Shown here: piece by piece, positions 1 through 8,778 of the stretch
Layout of the letters: each line of letters starts with the position of its first letter
How positions within the stretch are numbered: position 1 is the stretch's first letter
DNA from: Microbulbifer hainanensis
GTDB taxonomy: Bacteria; Pseudomonadota; Gammaproteobacteria; Pseudomonadales; Cellvibrionaceae
Direction of reading: 5' to 3'
DNA length: 64,000 bases
Assembly (NCBI RefSeq): GCF_014904735.1
Contig: NZ_JACZCR010000020.1
Location: 232,911 to 296,910 of the forward strand
Translations under genes and position numbers: made by a program
Notes under the pieces: generated by a model
Database searches by the model: none
Told to the model about the DNA's origin: nothing
Seen by the model: only the letters and a program-made list of their open reading frames with translations

Positions 1-377
1 CCCGCGGGCGCGGACGCCCCAAGCTGGGCGTCATCGCACGGGAAGTGACACTGTTGCCACGCCACTGGGATTGGTTGCGCAGCCAACCCGGCGGCGCCTC
101 TGTGGCCCTGCGCAAGCTGGTAGAAGAAGCGCGCCGCGCCAGCCGCGGCCACGACCGGCGCCGCGCGGCACAGGAATCCTGTTACCGCTTTATGATGGCG
201 GTTGCCGGCAACCTGCCGGGACTGGAAGAGGCCACGCGCGCACTGTTCGCTGGCGAGGAAGCCCTGTTCCGCAACGAAATCAGTGCGTGGCCCCAGGACG
301 TGCGGGTGCACTGCGAACGCATCGCCAGCGACACCTTTACCTGCGCACGGAACAGCAGCGGGGTCAGGAGCCAATGA
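1..377 (+). CDS. DUF2239 family protein, 5'-truncated by the window edge
   Basis: The reading frame is open from the first base (codon phase at position 3) and continues through an internal GTG at 45. The residues before that GTG (RGRGRPKLGVIARE) match the conserved hinge of DUF2239 proteins, which is followed by TLLPRHWDWL and QPGGASVALRKLVEEARR. So this is the C-terminal two thirds of a protein of about 190 residues, and not a 110-residue gene starting at 45. DUF2239 has no established biochemical role, and no catalytic motif is evident. The TGA stop overlaps the ATG of the next gene (ATGA), so the two are probably translationally coupled. The family call rests on recognising these blocks. 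Confidence 0.8.
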   Translation, partial: RGRGRPKLGVIAREVTLLPRHWDWLRSQPGGASVALRKLVEEARRASRGHDRRRAAQESCYRFMMAVAGNLPGLEEATRALFAGEEALFRNEISAWPQDVRVHCERIASDTFTCARNSSGVRSQ

Positions 378-826
378 AGCGGATGACACACCTGGCCCCC
401 ACCGACGCTTCGGCGGTGGCACTCTTCCGGCGGGAACTGCGCGGCGAGGTGGTGATGCTGAACCTGCTGCGCCTGCGCCAAACCGCCGACTACTCCGCGC
501 ATCCTGCTTTGTATCCGCAGACGCCGATCAGCGGCCGCGAGGCGTTTCAGCGCTATATCGACCACACCCTGCCACTGTTGCGGGCCAGCGGCGGCGAACT
601 GCTGTTTCTCGGTGAGGGCGGTGCCTTTTTTATCGGCCCGCAGGATGAGCAGTGGGATCTGGCGATGCTGGTCCGGCAGCGTTCCGTGCAGTCGTTTATC
701 GACTTTGCCACGGACGACGCCTACCTTGCCATCGCCGGCCACCGGGAAGCCGCGCTGGTAGATTCACGTCTGCTGCCGCTGCAGGCGACCGGGAATGGTT
801 TGTCTGCAGATTCAGTCCGCCGGTAA
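374..826 (+). CDS. DUF1330-like dimeric alpha/beta-barrel protein
   Basis: A 150-residue cytoplasmic protein with no signal peptide or membrane segment. The section VVMLNLLRLRQ ... GREAFQRYIDHTLPLL ... GGELLFLGEGG ... SFIDFATDDAYLAIAGHREAAL has the strand-helix order and conserved blocks of the DUF1330/ferredoxin-like dimeric barrel group. No function is known for this branch. The start at 374 overlaps the upstream stop and follows AGGAG closely; an in-frame ATG at 383 would give a longer spacer and is the alternative. The stop codon lies in the loop of a perfect 12-bp hairpin shared with the convergent rlmI gene. Confidence 0.7.
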   Translation: MKRMTHLAPTDASAVALFRRELRGEVVMLNLLRLRQTADYSAHPALYPQTPISGREAFQRYIDHTLPLLRASGGELLFLGEGGAFFIGPQDEQWDLAMLVRQRSVQSFIDFATDDAYLAIAGHREAALVDSRLLPLQATGNGLSADSVRR

Positions 827-840
827 CTCCGGCGGACTGA
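812..840. terminator. Perfect 12-bp hairpin between convergent genes, stop codon in its loop
   Basis: Positions 812-823 are exactly complementary to 829-840, with a 5-base loop (824-828) that contains the TAA stop of the upstream gene. The hairpin sits between converging genes and could stop transcription from both sides. No U-tract follows on either strand, so it may instead be a transcript 3'-end stabiliser. Confidence 0.5.
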
Positions 841-868
841 TATGCCGACGCGAACGGGCGACTCTCGG

Positions 869-2044
869 TCACTGCAGGTGCACGAAATGGGCCTTCAGAT
901 AGCGGGTTTCGGGAATGGCCAGGTGCACCGGATGGTCCGCCCCCTGGCCGCCACTGGCAAGCAGTGACGCGCGGCGTCCCTGGTGGTGGGCCGCCCCGCG
1001 CACACAGTCGAGCAGCTCGTCTGCCTCCAGGTGCATAGAGCAGGAAGCACTCACTAACAGCCCACCCGGCGCCAACAGGCGAATCGCCAGTTCGTTGATA
1101 TGGCGATAGGCAGCGAGCCCCGCCTTGTGGTCCTTGCGCCGCTTGATGAATGCGGGCGGATCCAGCACGACAATATCGAAGCGCTCGCGGGCATCGAGCA
1201 GCGTTTTCATGACGTCGAGCGCCTTGCCGCGCTCGGTGTGCAGCCGCTCCTCGACATTGTTATGCGCCGCATTGGCGCGGCACCAGTCCAGTGCCTGTTC
1301 GGACGCGTCCACACAGGTGACGTCACTCGCGCCACGCACCAGTGCCTGCACGCCCCAGCCGCCGGCATAGGAAAAAAGATCCAGTACCCGCTTGCCCGCT
1401 ACCCACTGGTTCAGGCGTGCACGGTTATCGCGGTGGTCGTAAAACCAGCCGGTTTTCTGCCCGCGGTGTACCGGCGCCAACAGCGGTACGCCGTTTTCCT
1501 CAAACGGCGCCATCTCCGGAACCTCACCGAATACCACTTCATTGACCGCCGGCATGTCTTCGACGCCGCGGCCCTGGTGGTCGTTGCGCAGCAGTATGCC
1601 TTTAGGAGACACCAGCTCCCGCAGCTTGTCGATCACAACATCGAGTTGTTGCTCCATGCCCCAGTTGCTGACCTGAACCACCAGGTAATCGCCAAAGCGA
1701 TCCACCACCAGTCCCGGCAACCAGTCCGAATCGCCGTAAATCAACCGGTAACTGGGATGACCGAAATAGCGCTCGCGCATGGCCAGTGCAGTCTGTAAGC
1801 GCTCACTGATCAGCGCCTCATCGAGGGGACCGGCGCGGGAAACCAGGCGTCCGCAGATCAGCTGACTCGGATTGACGAAGGCGGTGCCGAGCGCCTTGCC
1901 GCGGCTGTCGACAATTTCGCACTGGCTGCCGGGCTCGATCCCTTTGAGCGGCGAGCGCTTGGTATCCACCTCGTTGCTGTATATCCACAGATGGCCGCGT
2001 TTAAGGCGACGTTCGGCGCCGCGATTCAAAAACAGCTGTGACAA
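869..2044 (-). CDS. rlmI: 23S rRNA (cytosine-C5) methyltransferase RlmI-type
   Basis: SAM-dependent methyltransferase of the RlmI family, which makes m5C at position 1962 of 23S rRNA. At 391 residues it has the family's usual length. An N-terminal PUA RNA-binding domain (about 1-75, with GHLWIYSNEV near 18-26) precedes a central EEHEH-like region and a Rossmann methyltransferase domain. That domain shows the SAM loop LDLFSYAGGWG (about 221-231), the motif IV block VLDPPAFIKRR (about 293-303), and SASCSMHL (about 332-339), which carries the catalytic cysteine. The start is TTG at 2044, preceded by GGAG at an 8-base distance. The gene is monocistronic and convergent with the DUF1330-like gene. 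Confidence 0.93.
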   Translation of the reverse strand: MSQLFLNRGAERRLKRGHLWIYSNEVDTKRSPLKGIEPGSQCEIVDSRGKALGTAFVNPSQLICGRLVSRAGPLDEALISERLQTALAMRERYFGHPSYRLIYGDSDWLPGLVVDRFGDYLVVQVSNWGMEQQLDVVIDKLRELVSPKGILLRNDHQGRGVEDMPAVNEVVFGEVPEMAPFEENGVPLLAPVHRGQKTGWFYDHRDNRARLNQWVAGKRVLDLFSYAGGWGVQALVRGASDVTCVDASEQALDWCRANAAHNNVEERLHTERGKALDVMKTLLDARERFDIVVLDPPAFIKRRKDHKAGLAAYRHINELAIRLLAPGGLLVSASCSMHLEADELLDCVRGAAHHQGRRASLLASGGQGADHPVHLAIPETRYLKAHFVHLQ

Positions 2045-2272
2045 AGGCTGATCTCCATGACTGTAAAAGGCACCCCGCCAATTGGTGAGAGGCGTGCCGG
2101 GGCCGCCATTGTGCGCGCCCGCGCCGCCCGGTCAAGCGCGGCGTCGCGCGGCCGCTGAGCGGTAGGTAGCCTTTGACTATCCGCAGTACTACTGCCTCGA
2201 TGAATTTGTGCTGGCAGTTTTTGCTGCCATTCTGTCGTTTCTGCCGTCGTCACTTTATGAAAAACTTTACCC

Positions 2273-3271
2273 ATGCCACCCGAGTTCTCCAATACAGCCG
2301 CGTCGCGCACTGTCGCGATGGTGATTTACAGCGGCGCCCAGTGTCTGGATGTCACCGGTCCCCTCGAGGTCTTCTCCCTCGCCAATCGACAGTTGTGCGA
2401 TATGGGACGGACCGACCGCGATGTCTACAGCATAGAACTGCTCGCCGACGCTCCGGGCCCGATCGCGACCTCCTCCGGGATCCGCCTCACTGCCGACCGC
2501 GCTTTCCGCGACGCCGACAATATTCATACGCTGCTGGTATGCGGGGGAACGGATGAAGCCTCCGCCCGACAGCGAGCCAACCGGGAACTGATCGACTGGC
2601 TCACTGATTCTGCGGCCAGGGTCGAGCGGCTAGGCTCCATCTGCAACGGTGCCCTGATCCTCGCCGAGACCGGACTGCTGAACGGGCGCCGCGCCACCAC
2701 TCACTGGATGGATGTTGCCGAGCTGCAGGGTTACGACGGCGTCGATGTCGACGGCGATGCCATCTATATCCGCGATGGCAATTTTTACAGCTCTGCCGGC
2801 ATTACTTCGGGCATCGATCTCGCACTCGCCCTGGTGGAGGCAGACTTTGGCAAACCGTTGGCGCTGGCGATCGCCCGGCGCCTGGTTTTGTACCTGAAAC
2901 GGGACGGCGGCCAGCGCCAGTACAGTTCCTATCTCTCGAGCCAGGTGGCGAGTGACCGCTTTGCCGAACTGGTTGCGTGGGTCTACGCCAATCTCGAGCA
3001 ACCGCTGGACGTTGACAGCCTGGCACGACGTGTAGCCATGAGCCCGCGCAATTTCGCCCGCCACTTTACCGCCGAGCTCGGTCTGACCCCGGCAAAATTT
3101 GTCGAGCGGGCGCGCGCGGAGAAGGCGCGGCAATTGCTCGCCGAAAAAAATCTGCCCCAGGCAAAAGTCGCCGCCCTGTGCGGATTTCAATCCCAGGAAC
3201 AATTGCGCCGAGCCTTTAAGCGCCAGCTCGGTGTGCTGCCCGATGACTACCGCAAGCGCTTCAATCGCTAG
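2273..3271 (+). CDS. GlxA-type transcriptional regulator (DJ-1/PfpI plus AraC HTH)
   Basis: A 332-residue two-domain regulator. Residues about 10-190 form a DJ-1/PfpI-like class I glutamine amidotransferase fold (VAMVIYSGAQCLDVTGPLEVF at the start, then SICNGALILAETGLL around the nucleophile-elbow cysteine). Residues about 225-330 are an AraC/XylS double helix-turn-helix (DVDSLARRVAMSPRNFARHF and AALCGFQSQEQLRRAFKRQLGVLPDDYR). GlxA-type proteins usually activate adjacent catabolic or stress genes. The next gene downstream on the same strand, after 31 bases, encodes a cytochrome P460 protein and is a plausible partner or co-transcript. No clear Shine-Dalgarno precedes the ATG at 2273. The effector is unknown. 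Confidence 0.88.
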   Translation: MPPEFSNTAASRTVAMVIYSGAQCLDVTGPLEVFSLANRQLCDMGRTDRDVYSIELLADAPGPIATSSGIRLTADRAFRDADNIHTLLVCGGTDEASARQRANRELIDWLTDSAARVERLGSICNGALILAETGLLNGRRATTHWMDVAELQGYDGVDVDGDAIYIRDGNFYSSAGITSGIDLALALVEADFGKPLALAIARRLVLYLKRDGGQRQYSSYLSSQVASDRFAELVAWVYANLEQPLDVDSLARRVAMSPRNFARHFTAELGLTPAKFVERARAEKARQLLAEKNLPQAKVAALCGFQSQEQLRRAFKRQLGVLPDDYRKRFNR

Positions 3272-3302
3272 CGAACGACAATAAAAGAAGAGGGAACTTT
3301 CG

Positions 3303-3908
3303 ATGTCAGCAAAAAAATCATCCGCTGCCTTTGCCATCGCGGCGATCCTTGCAGTGCTGTACGCCGTCCCCGGTGTCAGCGAATCGCTGGACAATGGCCT
3401 TACCGCCGCGCGGTTCGATGCCGCGGAAAAACTGCAGCGGCCGGATAACCTGGATGAGTGGATTTTTCTCGGCGCCGTCGTCGGACACGGCTATCCGAAC
3501 AGCGAAGAGCGGCAGTTCAGTGCCGACAGCCCCGGCATGATCCAGGTAGTCCAGATGGAGCCGGCAGCCTATCGCTATCTAAAACAGCACGGTAAATACG
3601 CCGACGGCACCATGCTGGCGCTGTCTTTCTACAACACACAGCAAAAACCGCAGCCGGAAGTGGATGGCATCGTACAGGGCGAGCTGGCCAGTTTTGAAAT
3701 TCATTTGCTGGACAAACAGAAGTTCACGGACCGCAGCGCGTTTTATGTTTTTCCCAATGACAAAGACGCGATAGCGATGATACCCGCGGGGAATAACTGC
3801 GTGTCCTGCCACAAGGAAGATGGCGCTTACGACGCAACTTTCGCCCAGTTCTATCCGCAACTGTGCGACAGACTGTTGGCCGGCGCTTTACATGCCGCTG
3901 CCAAATAG
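3303..3908 (+). CDS. Cytochrome P460 family c-type cytochrome, exported
   Basis: A 201-residue protein with an N-terminal hydrophobic segment (about 8-24) that looks like a signal peptide or anchor. The cytochrome P460 fold signature is visible: LDEWIFLGAVVGHGYP early, then the C-terminal heme-attachment motif CVSCH at 166-170, followed by EDGAYDATFAQFYP, which is typical of the family. P460 proteins bind heme through CxxCH plus a lysine cross-link and oxidise hydroxylamine or bind NO; the substrate here is unknown. The start ATG at 3303 follows AAGAGGGAA. Downstream (3917-3930) is a 14-base perfect palindrome followed by a T-run, which may terminate the transcript. Exported heme proteins recur in this window (cytochrome c4, CoxB, FTR1-type). 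Confidence 0.85.
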   Translation: MSAKKSSAAFAIAAILAVLYAVPGVSESLDNGLTAARFDAAEKLQRPDNLDEWIFLGAVVGHGYPNSEERQFSADSPGMIQVVQMEPAAYRYLKQHGKYADGTMLALSFYNTQQKPQPEVDGIVQGELASFEIHLLDKQKFTDRSAFYVFPNDKDAIAMIPAGNNCVSCHKEDGAYDATFAQFYPQLCDRLLAGALHAAAK

Positions 3909-4020
3909 AGTGTCTTGAGCAGCGCTGCTCCGGCGATACGATTTTTTCGCTTTACGTGAAAGGCAGGGTGCTGGACGCGCACGATACGGAAAACCAGTGC
4001 AGTAGGCTCGCCCGATAAAC

Positions 4021-4569
4021 TCAGCGCAAAATAAAGTTGGCGAATTGCGCCAGGTCGTCGAAAACCGCCGTTGTCGCCAGCGCGGGATCGGGGTTTTCGA
4101 TCAACTGATTGAGAGTCTGCGCACCGGCACCGGTTTTGACCAGTGCGGGTTTGCAGCCTTTGGACCGTGCTGCGTGCAGATCCTTCAACTTGTCGCCGAC
4201 CATGTAACAGTCGTGCAGGCTGGTATCGAACTCCGCCTCGATGGCATCGAGCAAACCGGTTTTCGGTTTGCGACAGCGACAGTCATCAGCGGGGCCGTGG
4301 GGACAGTAGAAGATGGCGGCGATCTCGCCGCCGGCATCTTCCACCAGTGCGCGCATCTTGGCGTGCATGGCCTCCAGGTCGTCCAGGTCGAACAGGCCTC
4401 GAGCGAGGCCGCTCTGATTGGTGGCTACCACCAGCTGGTAGCCGGCGCGGCTCAAGTCCGCCATGGCGTCGATGCTGCCCGGGAGCGGAATCCACTCGTC
4501 GACATTCTTTATGTAGTCGGCGGAGTCATAGTTGATGACGCCGTCCCGGTCCAGCACGATGATGGTCAT
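4021..4569 (-). CDS. gmhB: D-glycero-beta-D-manno-heptose 1,7-bisphosphate 7-phosphatase
   Basis: A 182-residue HAD-superfamily phosphatase for ADP-heptose (LPS core) biosynthesis. HAD motif I is DRDGVIN (residues 7-13, with the nucleophile and acid aspartates) and motif II is VVATNQSGLARG. The zinc-binding insert is CPHGPADDCRCRKPKTG (three of the usual four ligands as Cys plus His), and motif IV is MVGDKLKDLHAA. The correct start is the ATG at 4569, five bases after the glyS stop. A longer in-frame extension into glyS lacks family similarity and was not used. It is therefore the distal gene of a glyQ-glyS-gmhB operon, an order also found in Pseudomonas. Confidence 0.93.
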   Translation of the reverse strand: MTIIVLDRDGVINYDSADYIKNVDEWIPLPGSIDAMADLSRAGYQLVVATNQSGLARGLFDLDDLEAMHAKMRALVEDAGGEIAAIFYCPHGPADDCRCRKPKTGLLDAIEAEFDTSLHDCYMVGDKLKDLHAARSKGCKPALVKTGAGAQTLNQLIENPDPALATTAVFDDLAQFANFILR

Positions 4570-4573
4570 GGGC

Positions 4574-6655
4574 TTATTTCGCCGGCACCAGCAGCGAGAT
4601 ATCCGCCACTTCCAGGAACAGTGCGCGCAGCTGCGCCAGCAGCGCGAGGCGGTTGTTGCGCAGCTGCTCGTCGTCCGCCATGACCATGACGTGATCGAAG
4701 AAGCTGTCGACGGTTTGGCGCAGACCCGCGAGGCCGGCGAGCCCCTCGGTATAACAGGCATCGTCGTAGAGCGGTTGCACCTGCACCTGGGCATCTTTCA
4801 CCGCTGCGTAGAGCGCCTTTTCCGCATCTTCCTGCAACAGGCTTTCGTCGACTACGGTCGGCGCCGGGCCGTCCAGCTTGGCCAGAATATTCGACACCCG
4901 CTTGTTCGCTGCGGCGAGGGCTTCGGCTTCGGGCAACTGGCTGAACGCGTGCACTGCGTGCACCCGGTTGTCGATATCCAGCGGGCGGGACAGTTTGCGC
5001 GCGGCCACGGCCATGAACACCTCGGTAGCAATGCCCTGGTCTTCGTAGCGGGCGCGGAAACGCTCGAGAATGTAATTCAGCGCGTCATCGACAACGCTGT
5101 TGTACTCACCCAGCGCGGTGCGCGGGTAATTGTCACGGGCCTTTTCCAGCAGCTCGCGCAGGTCCAGGTCAAGCTGCTTCTCTACCAAAAGGCGGATTAC
5201 ACCCAGGCTGGCACGGCGCAGTGCAAATGGATCGCGCGAACCGCTGGGCGGCTGGCCGATACCGAAAATACCGACGAGGGTATCGAGACGATCCGCCAGG
5301 GCGATCACGGTACCGGTGTCGCTCTTCGGCAATTCGTCGCCGGCGAACTTGGGCATGTACTGCTCGTACATCGCCTTGGCTACCTCAAGCGGTTCCTTGT
5401 CGTTTTCCGCATAGTAGTAACCGGCGATCCCCTGCATATCGGCGAACTCGAACACCATTTCGGTGACCAGGTCCGATTTGCACAGTTTCGCCGCGCGTTC
5501 GGCCCACTGGGTATTGGCGCCGGTCAGCGCGGCGATCTTCGGAGCCAGCGCAGCGAGGCGCTCGGTCTTGTCGTACACGGTGCCGAGCTTCTGCTGGAAG
5601 ATCACGGTTTTCAGCTTTTCGCGGCGCGCTTCCAGGCTGGTTTTCTTGTCCGTCTCGAAGAAGAAGGCGGCGTCGGCCAGGCGCGGGCGGATCACCCGTT
5701 CGTTGCCGTGAATTACCTGGGCCGCGTCTTTGCTTTCGATGTTGGCCACGGTAATAAAGAAGGGCAGCAGCTGCCCGTCGCCGTCCACCACGTGGAAATA
5801 TTTCTGGTGCTCCTTCATCGACGAGATCAGCGCCTCGGCGGGCACTTCGAGGAAACGCTCCTCGAAACGGCCGGTAAGCGCCACCGGCCACTCGACCAGG
5901 GCGGTGACTTCGTCGAGCAGGTCGTCGTCGATCACTGCTTCGCCGTTGACGTTGTGGGCTTCGGCGGTGACCTGATCGCGGATCGCCTCGCGGCGTGCGT
6001 CGAAATCTACGATCACATAGCCCGGGTCGCGCAGGTGCTGCACGTAGTCGTGGGCGGAGTGGATTTCCAGTTCCTGGTCGCAGTGGAAGCGGTGGCCGCG
6101 GCTGATTTTGCCGGCCTTCAGGCCGAGAACCTCGGCATCCACCACGTCGTTGCCGAACAGCATCAACAGCCAGTGCACCGGGCGCACGAATTCCTCGCGG
6201 CGCGCCCCCCAGCGCATGCGTTTCGGGATCGGCAACTGGGCCAGGGATTTTTCCACGATCCCGCCCAGCAGCGTGCTGGTGGCGGCGCCTTTCTGTTCGC
6301 TGACAAACGCAAGGCGCTCGCCCTTGTCGGTATCGACTTTGGACAGCTGCTCGACGGTCACGCCGTTGCTGCGCGCGAAGCCCTCGGCGGCCTTGCTCGG
6401 GTTGCCGTCCTTGTCGTAGGCGGCTTTGACGGCCGGACCGAGCTTCTCGATCTGCTTGTCCTGCTGCTTTTCCGCTAGGCCGGCGACGACAACCGCAAGG
6501 CGGCGCGGTGCGGCATAGGCCTTGATATCGGCGAAATCCAGTTCGGCGGCTTTCAGCCCCTGCGCGATACCATCGGCAAAGGCGTCCATGAGTTTGCGCA
6601 GCGCTTTCGGGGGCAGCTCTTCGGTGCCCAGTTCAACCAGAAAATCCTGCGCCAT
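4574..6655 (-). CDS. glyS: Glycyl-tRNA synthetase beta subunit
   Basis: A 693-residue beta chain of the alpha2beta2 bacterial glycyl-tRNA synthetase, which recognises and binds tRNA-Gly. It begins [20 protein letters not shown], the family hallmark. Inner blocks such as PIPKRMRWG, EFVRPVHWLL and GFFFETDKK-like AAFFFETDKK are present, and the C-terminal DALR-type anticodon-binding domain covers roughly the last 110 residues. Length is normal. The ATG overlaps the TAA of glyQ by one base (TAATG), giving translational coupling in keeping with stoichiometric subunits. A 648-residue open frame on the opposite strand is only a GC-driven shadow. Confidence 0.97.
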   Translation of the reverse strand: MAQDFLVELGTEELPPKALRKLMDAFADGIAQGLKAAELDFADIKAYAAPRRLAVVVAGLAEKQQDKQIEKLGPAVKAAYDKDGNPSKAAEGFARSNGVTVEQLSKVDTDKGERLAFVSEQKGAATSTLLGGIVEKSLAQLPIPKRMRWGARREEFVRPVHWLLMLFGNDVVDAEVLGLKAGKISRGHRFHCDQELEIHSAHDYVQHLRDPGYVIVDFDARREAIRDQVTAEAHNVNGEAVIDDDLLDEVTALVEWPVALTGRFEERFLEVPAEALISSMKEHQKYFHVVDGDGQLLPFFITVANIESKDAAQVIHGNERVIRPRLADAAFFFETDKKTSLEARREKLKTVIFQQKLGTVYDKTERLAALAPKIAALTGANTQWAERAAKLCKSDLVTEMVFEFADMQGIAGYYYAENDKEPLEVAKAMYEQYMPKFAGDELPKSDTGTVIALADRLDTLVGIFGIGQPPSGSRDPFALRRASLGVIRLLVEKQLDLDLRELLEKARDNYPRTALGEYNSVVDDALNYILERFRARYEDQGIATEVFMAVAARKLSRPLDIDNRVHAVHAFSQLPEAEALAAANKRVSNILAKLDGPAPTVVDESLLQEDAEKALYAAVKDAQVQVQPLYDDACYTEGLAGLAGLRQTVDSFFDHVMVMADDEQLRNNRLALLAQLRALFLEVADISLLVPAK

Positions 6656-7623
6656 TACTGCTTCTCCTCTTGCTTGGACTGCTGTTCCGGCTCTTCGGCC
6701 AGAATTTCGCGGCGTAGTTCCTCGGCGGCCAGCGGGAAACCGAGCGCGCGTCGCGTGTCGTAGTAGGCCTGGGCCACTGAACGGGCGAGGGTGCGCACGC
6801 GCAGGATATAGCGCTGGCGCTCGGTGACCGAGATGGCGTGGCGCGCATCCAGCAGATTGAATGCGTGGGATGCCTTCATGACCTGCTCGTAGGCCGGCAG
6901 CGGCAGGCCCAGCTCGATCAGGCGGCCGCTCTCGCGCTCGCAGTGATCGAAGGTGTTGAACAGGAACTCAACGTCCGCGTGTTCGAAGTTGTAGTGGGAC
7001 ATCTCCACTTCGTTCTGGTGGAAGACATCGCCGTAGGTGACCGGGCTGCCGTCCGGGTTGCGGGTCCACACCAGGTCGTAGATGGACTCGACGCCCTGCA
7101 GGTACATGGCGATCCGCTCCAGGCCGTAGGTGATCTCGCCGGTGACCGGGTAGCACTCGATACCGCCCACCTGCTGGAAGTAGGTGAACTGGGTGACTTC
7201 CATGCCGTTCAGCCACACTTCCCAGCCGAGGCCCCAGGCGCCGAGGGTGGGGGATTCCCAGTTGTCTTCGACGAAGCGGATATCGTGCACGGCCGGGTCC
7301 ACGCCCATGGCGCGCAGGCTGTCCAGATACAGGTCCTGGATGTTGTCCGGCGACGGCTTCATGACCACCTGATACTGGTAGTAGTGCTGCAGGCGGTTCG
7401 GGTTCTCGCCGTAGCGGCCGTCGGTGGGGCGGCGGCAGGGCTGCACATAGGCGGCGTTCCAGGTCTCGGGGCCGATGGCGCGCAGGAATGTGGCCGGGTG
7501 AAAGGTGCCGGCGCCCACTTCCATATCCAGAGGCTGTAGAATGACGCACCCTTGGCGCGCCCAGTAATCCTGCAGGGCAAAGATCAATCCCTGAAAGGTG
7601 CTGAGGTCGTATTGCTTGGACAC
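6655..7623 (-). CDS. glyQ: Glycyl-tRNA synthetase alpha subunit
   Basis: A 322-residue catalytic alpha chain of class II glycyl-tRNA synthetase. The frame stays open upstream to 7965, but homology begins at [13 protein letters not shown]. The GTG at 7623 has a GGAG six bases upstream, so this start is chosen. Visible blocks are [49 protein letters not shown] (class II motif 2 region) and [28 protein letters not shown] (motif 3). The C-terminal tail [13 protein letters not shown] is charged and Gln-rich, slightly longer than in E. coli (303 residues). First gene of glyQ-glyS-gmhB. Confidence 0.96.
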   Translation of the reverse strand: MSKQYDLSTFQGLIFALQDYWARQGCVILQPLDMEVGAGTFHPATFLRAIGPETWNAAYVQPCRRPTDGRYGENPNRLQHYYQYQVVMKPSPDNIQDLYLDSLRAMGVDPAVHDIRFVEDNWESPTLGAWGLGWEVWLNGMEVTQFTYFQQVGGIECYPVTGEITYGLERIAMYLQGVESIYDLVWTRNPDGSPVTYGDVFHQNEVEMSHYNFEHADVEFLFNTFDHCERESGRLIELGLPLPAYEQVMKASHAFNLLDARHAISVTERQRYILRVRTLARSVAQAYYDTRRALGFPLAAEELRREILAEEPEQQSKQEEKQ

Positions 7624-7699
7624 CGCTATCTCCGGATATGTTGTGTTCGTTGCCGCCGCCGCGCCAGTGTGGACCGGCGGCAGCGGGCAAAGGGACGCA

Positions 7700-7728
7700 A
7701 TTATAGCGGCAGCGGGTGGCGCACTAAA
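7700..7728 (-). promoter_or_regulatory. Candidate sigma-70 promoter for glyQ-glyS-gmhB
   Basis: On the minus strand an exact TATAAT lies at 7705-7700. At a 17-base distance upstream is TTTAGT (7728-7723), a weak -35 match. Transcription would start about 70 bases before the glyQ GTG. The region is the divergent spacer between glyQ and the acyltransferase gene. The -10 is convincing, the -35 less so. Confidence 0.4.
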
Positions 7729-7822
7729 GGCGCCACGGCCGCCATCTCTGTGATTCCGTCGCCATACTGAAGGAGTCGGGAACGGGTTGCCGCTATCGGA
7801 TCTCGTATAGGAAGTTGTTGCT

Positions 7823-8710
7823 TTGGATATCAAAGGCTGGCTCGCGGCCACTGCATTGAAATTAATGGGTAAGTTGCCTCTGCGCTGGTCGCGCCGCTGC
7901 GGCCGGGTGATCGGCCGCATCGCGGTACTGACGGGCAGCGAAAGCCTGCGTGTCAGCCGTATCAACCTGGAGATCTGCTACCCGGGTATGGATCCGGCCG
8001 AGCGCGAGGGGCTGGCGCGGCGCAGTGTCGTCGAGACGGCCATCGCCGGATGCGAGGTGGCGACCATCTGGCACCAGCCGTGGAGCCGCAGCGAGGACCA
8101 GATAATCCGGGTGCGCAACCAGCAGCTGCTGTGCAACGAAATACAGGATGACCGCGGCGTTCTGGTCCTGATGCCCCATACCGGCAACTGGGAAATCTTC
8201 GGCATGTACTTGGCGACACTGGGGTCGTCGACCGCGCTCTACGCGCCGCCAAAGATCGCCGCGCTCGACCCGATCATTCGCGCCGGTCGCGAAGCCACCG
8301 GTGTGCAGATGGTGCCCACCAATGTGCACGGCGTGCGCGCGCTGCTGAAGGCTTTGAAAGCCGGGGGCATCGTGATGGTCCTGCCAGACCAGGAACCGGA
8401 TTCCAGCGGCGGCGATTTTGCCCCATTTTTTGGCAAACCGGCACTGACTATGACGCTCGTCCACAACCTGCAGCAGCGCACCGGCTGTCGCTGTGTGTTC
8501 GGTTTCGGCAAGCGCGTCGAAGGTGGATTCGAGCTGGTCTTCCTCCCCGCCGAACAGGCTATCTACAGCGAAGAGACCAAGGTATCGCTCGCGGCGATGA
8601 ACCGCGGCGTCGAGGCATGCATCGCCGAGGCGCCGGAACAGTACCAGTGGGAGTACAAGCGCTTCCGCCGCCAGCCAGAGGGCAAGAGCCGCATCTACCG
8701 CAAACAGTAG
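7823..8710 (+). CDS. LpxL/LpxM-family lipid A acyltransferase
   Basis: A 295-residue lysophospholipid/lipid A late acyltransferase (HtrB family), which adds a secondary acyl chain to Kdo2-lipid IVA from acyl-ACP at the inner membrane. The catalytic HX4(D/E) motif is visible as HTGNWE (about residues 118-123), followed by [19 protein letters not shown] and a [10 protein letters not shown] block, which matches the family's DQ(E/D) site. The TTG start at 7823 is supported by AGGAAG eight bases upstream. The sequence does not tell which acyl position is modified. The position next to glyQ parallels Pseudomonas, where an htrB homologue lies beside glyQS. Confidence 0.88.
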   Translation: MDIKGWLAATALKLMGKLPLRWSRRCGRVIGRIAVLTGSESLRVSRINLEICYPGMDPAEREGLARRSVVETAIAGCEVATIWHQPWSRSEDQIIRVRNQQLLCNEIQDDRGVLVLMPHTGNWEIFGMYLATLGSSTALYAPPKIAALDPIIRAGREATGVQMVPTNVHGVRALLKALKAGGIVMVLPDQEPDSSGGDFAPFFGKPALTMTLVHNLQQRTGCRCVFGFGKRVEGGFELVFLPAEQAIYSEETKVSLAAMNRGVEACIAEAPEQYQWEYKRFRRQPEGKSRIYRKQ

Positions 8711-8778
8711 CGGGGCTTGCCACCTTCACCACTGAGGTGCTGCTAGGCTGGGTGCAAGTGAACGATCGGAGTAGCGGT

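Noticed and set aside
2026..2310. 94-residue minus-strand frame between rlmI and the GlxA-type gene
   Set aside because: It overlaps both the rlmI start and the regulator start, with low-complexity basic composition; probably non-coding.
3917..3930. 14-base palindrome after the P460 gene as an intrinsic terminator
   Set aside because: A perfect palindrome without loop forms a poor hairpin, and the T-run is 11 bases away, so it was not listed as a terminator.
4532..6478. 648-residue open frame antisense to glyS
   Set aside because: It mirrors the highly conserved glyS in a GC-rich genome, has a His/Gln/Val/Leu-biased composition typical of antisense frames, and shows no motif.
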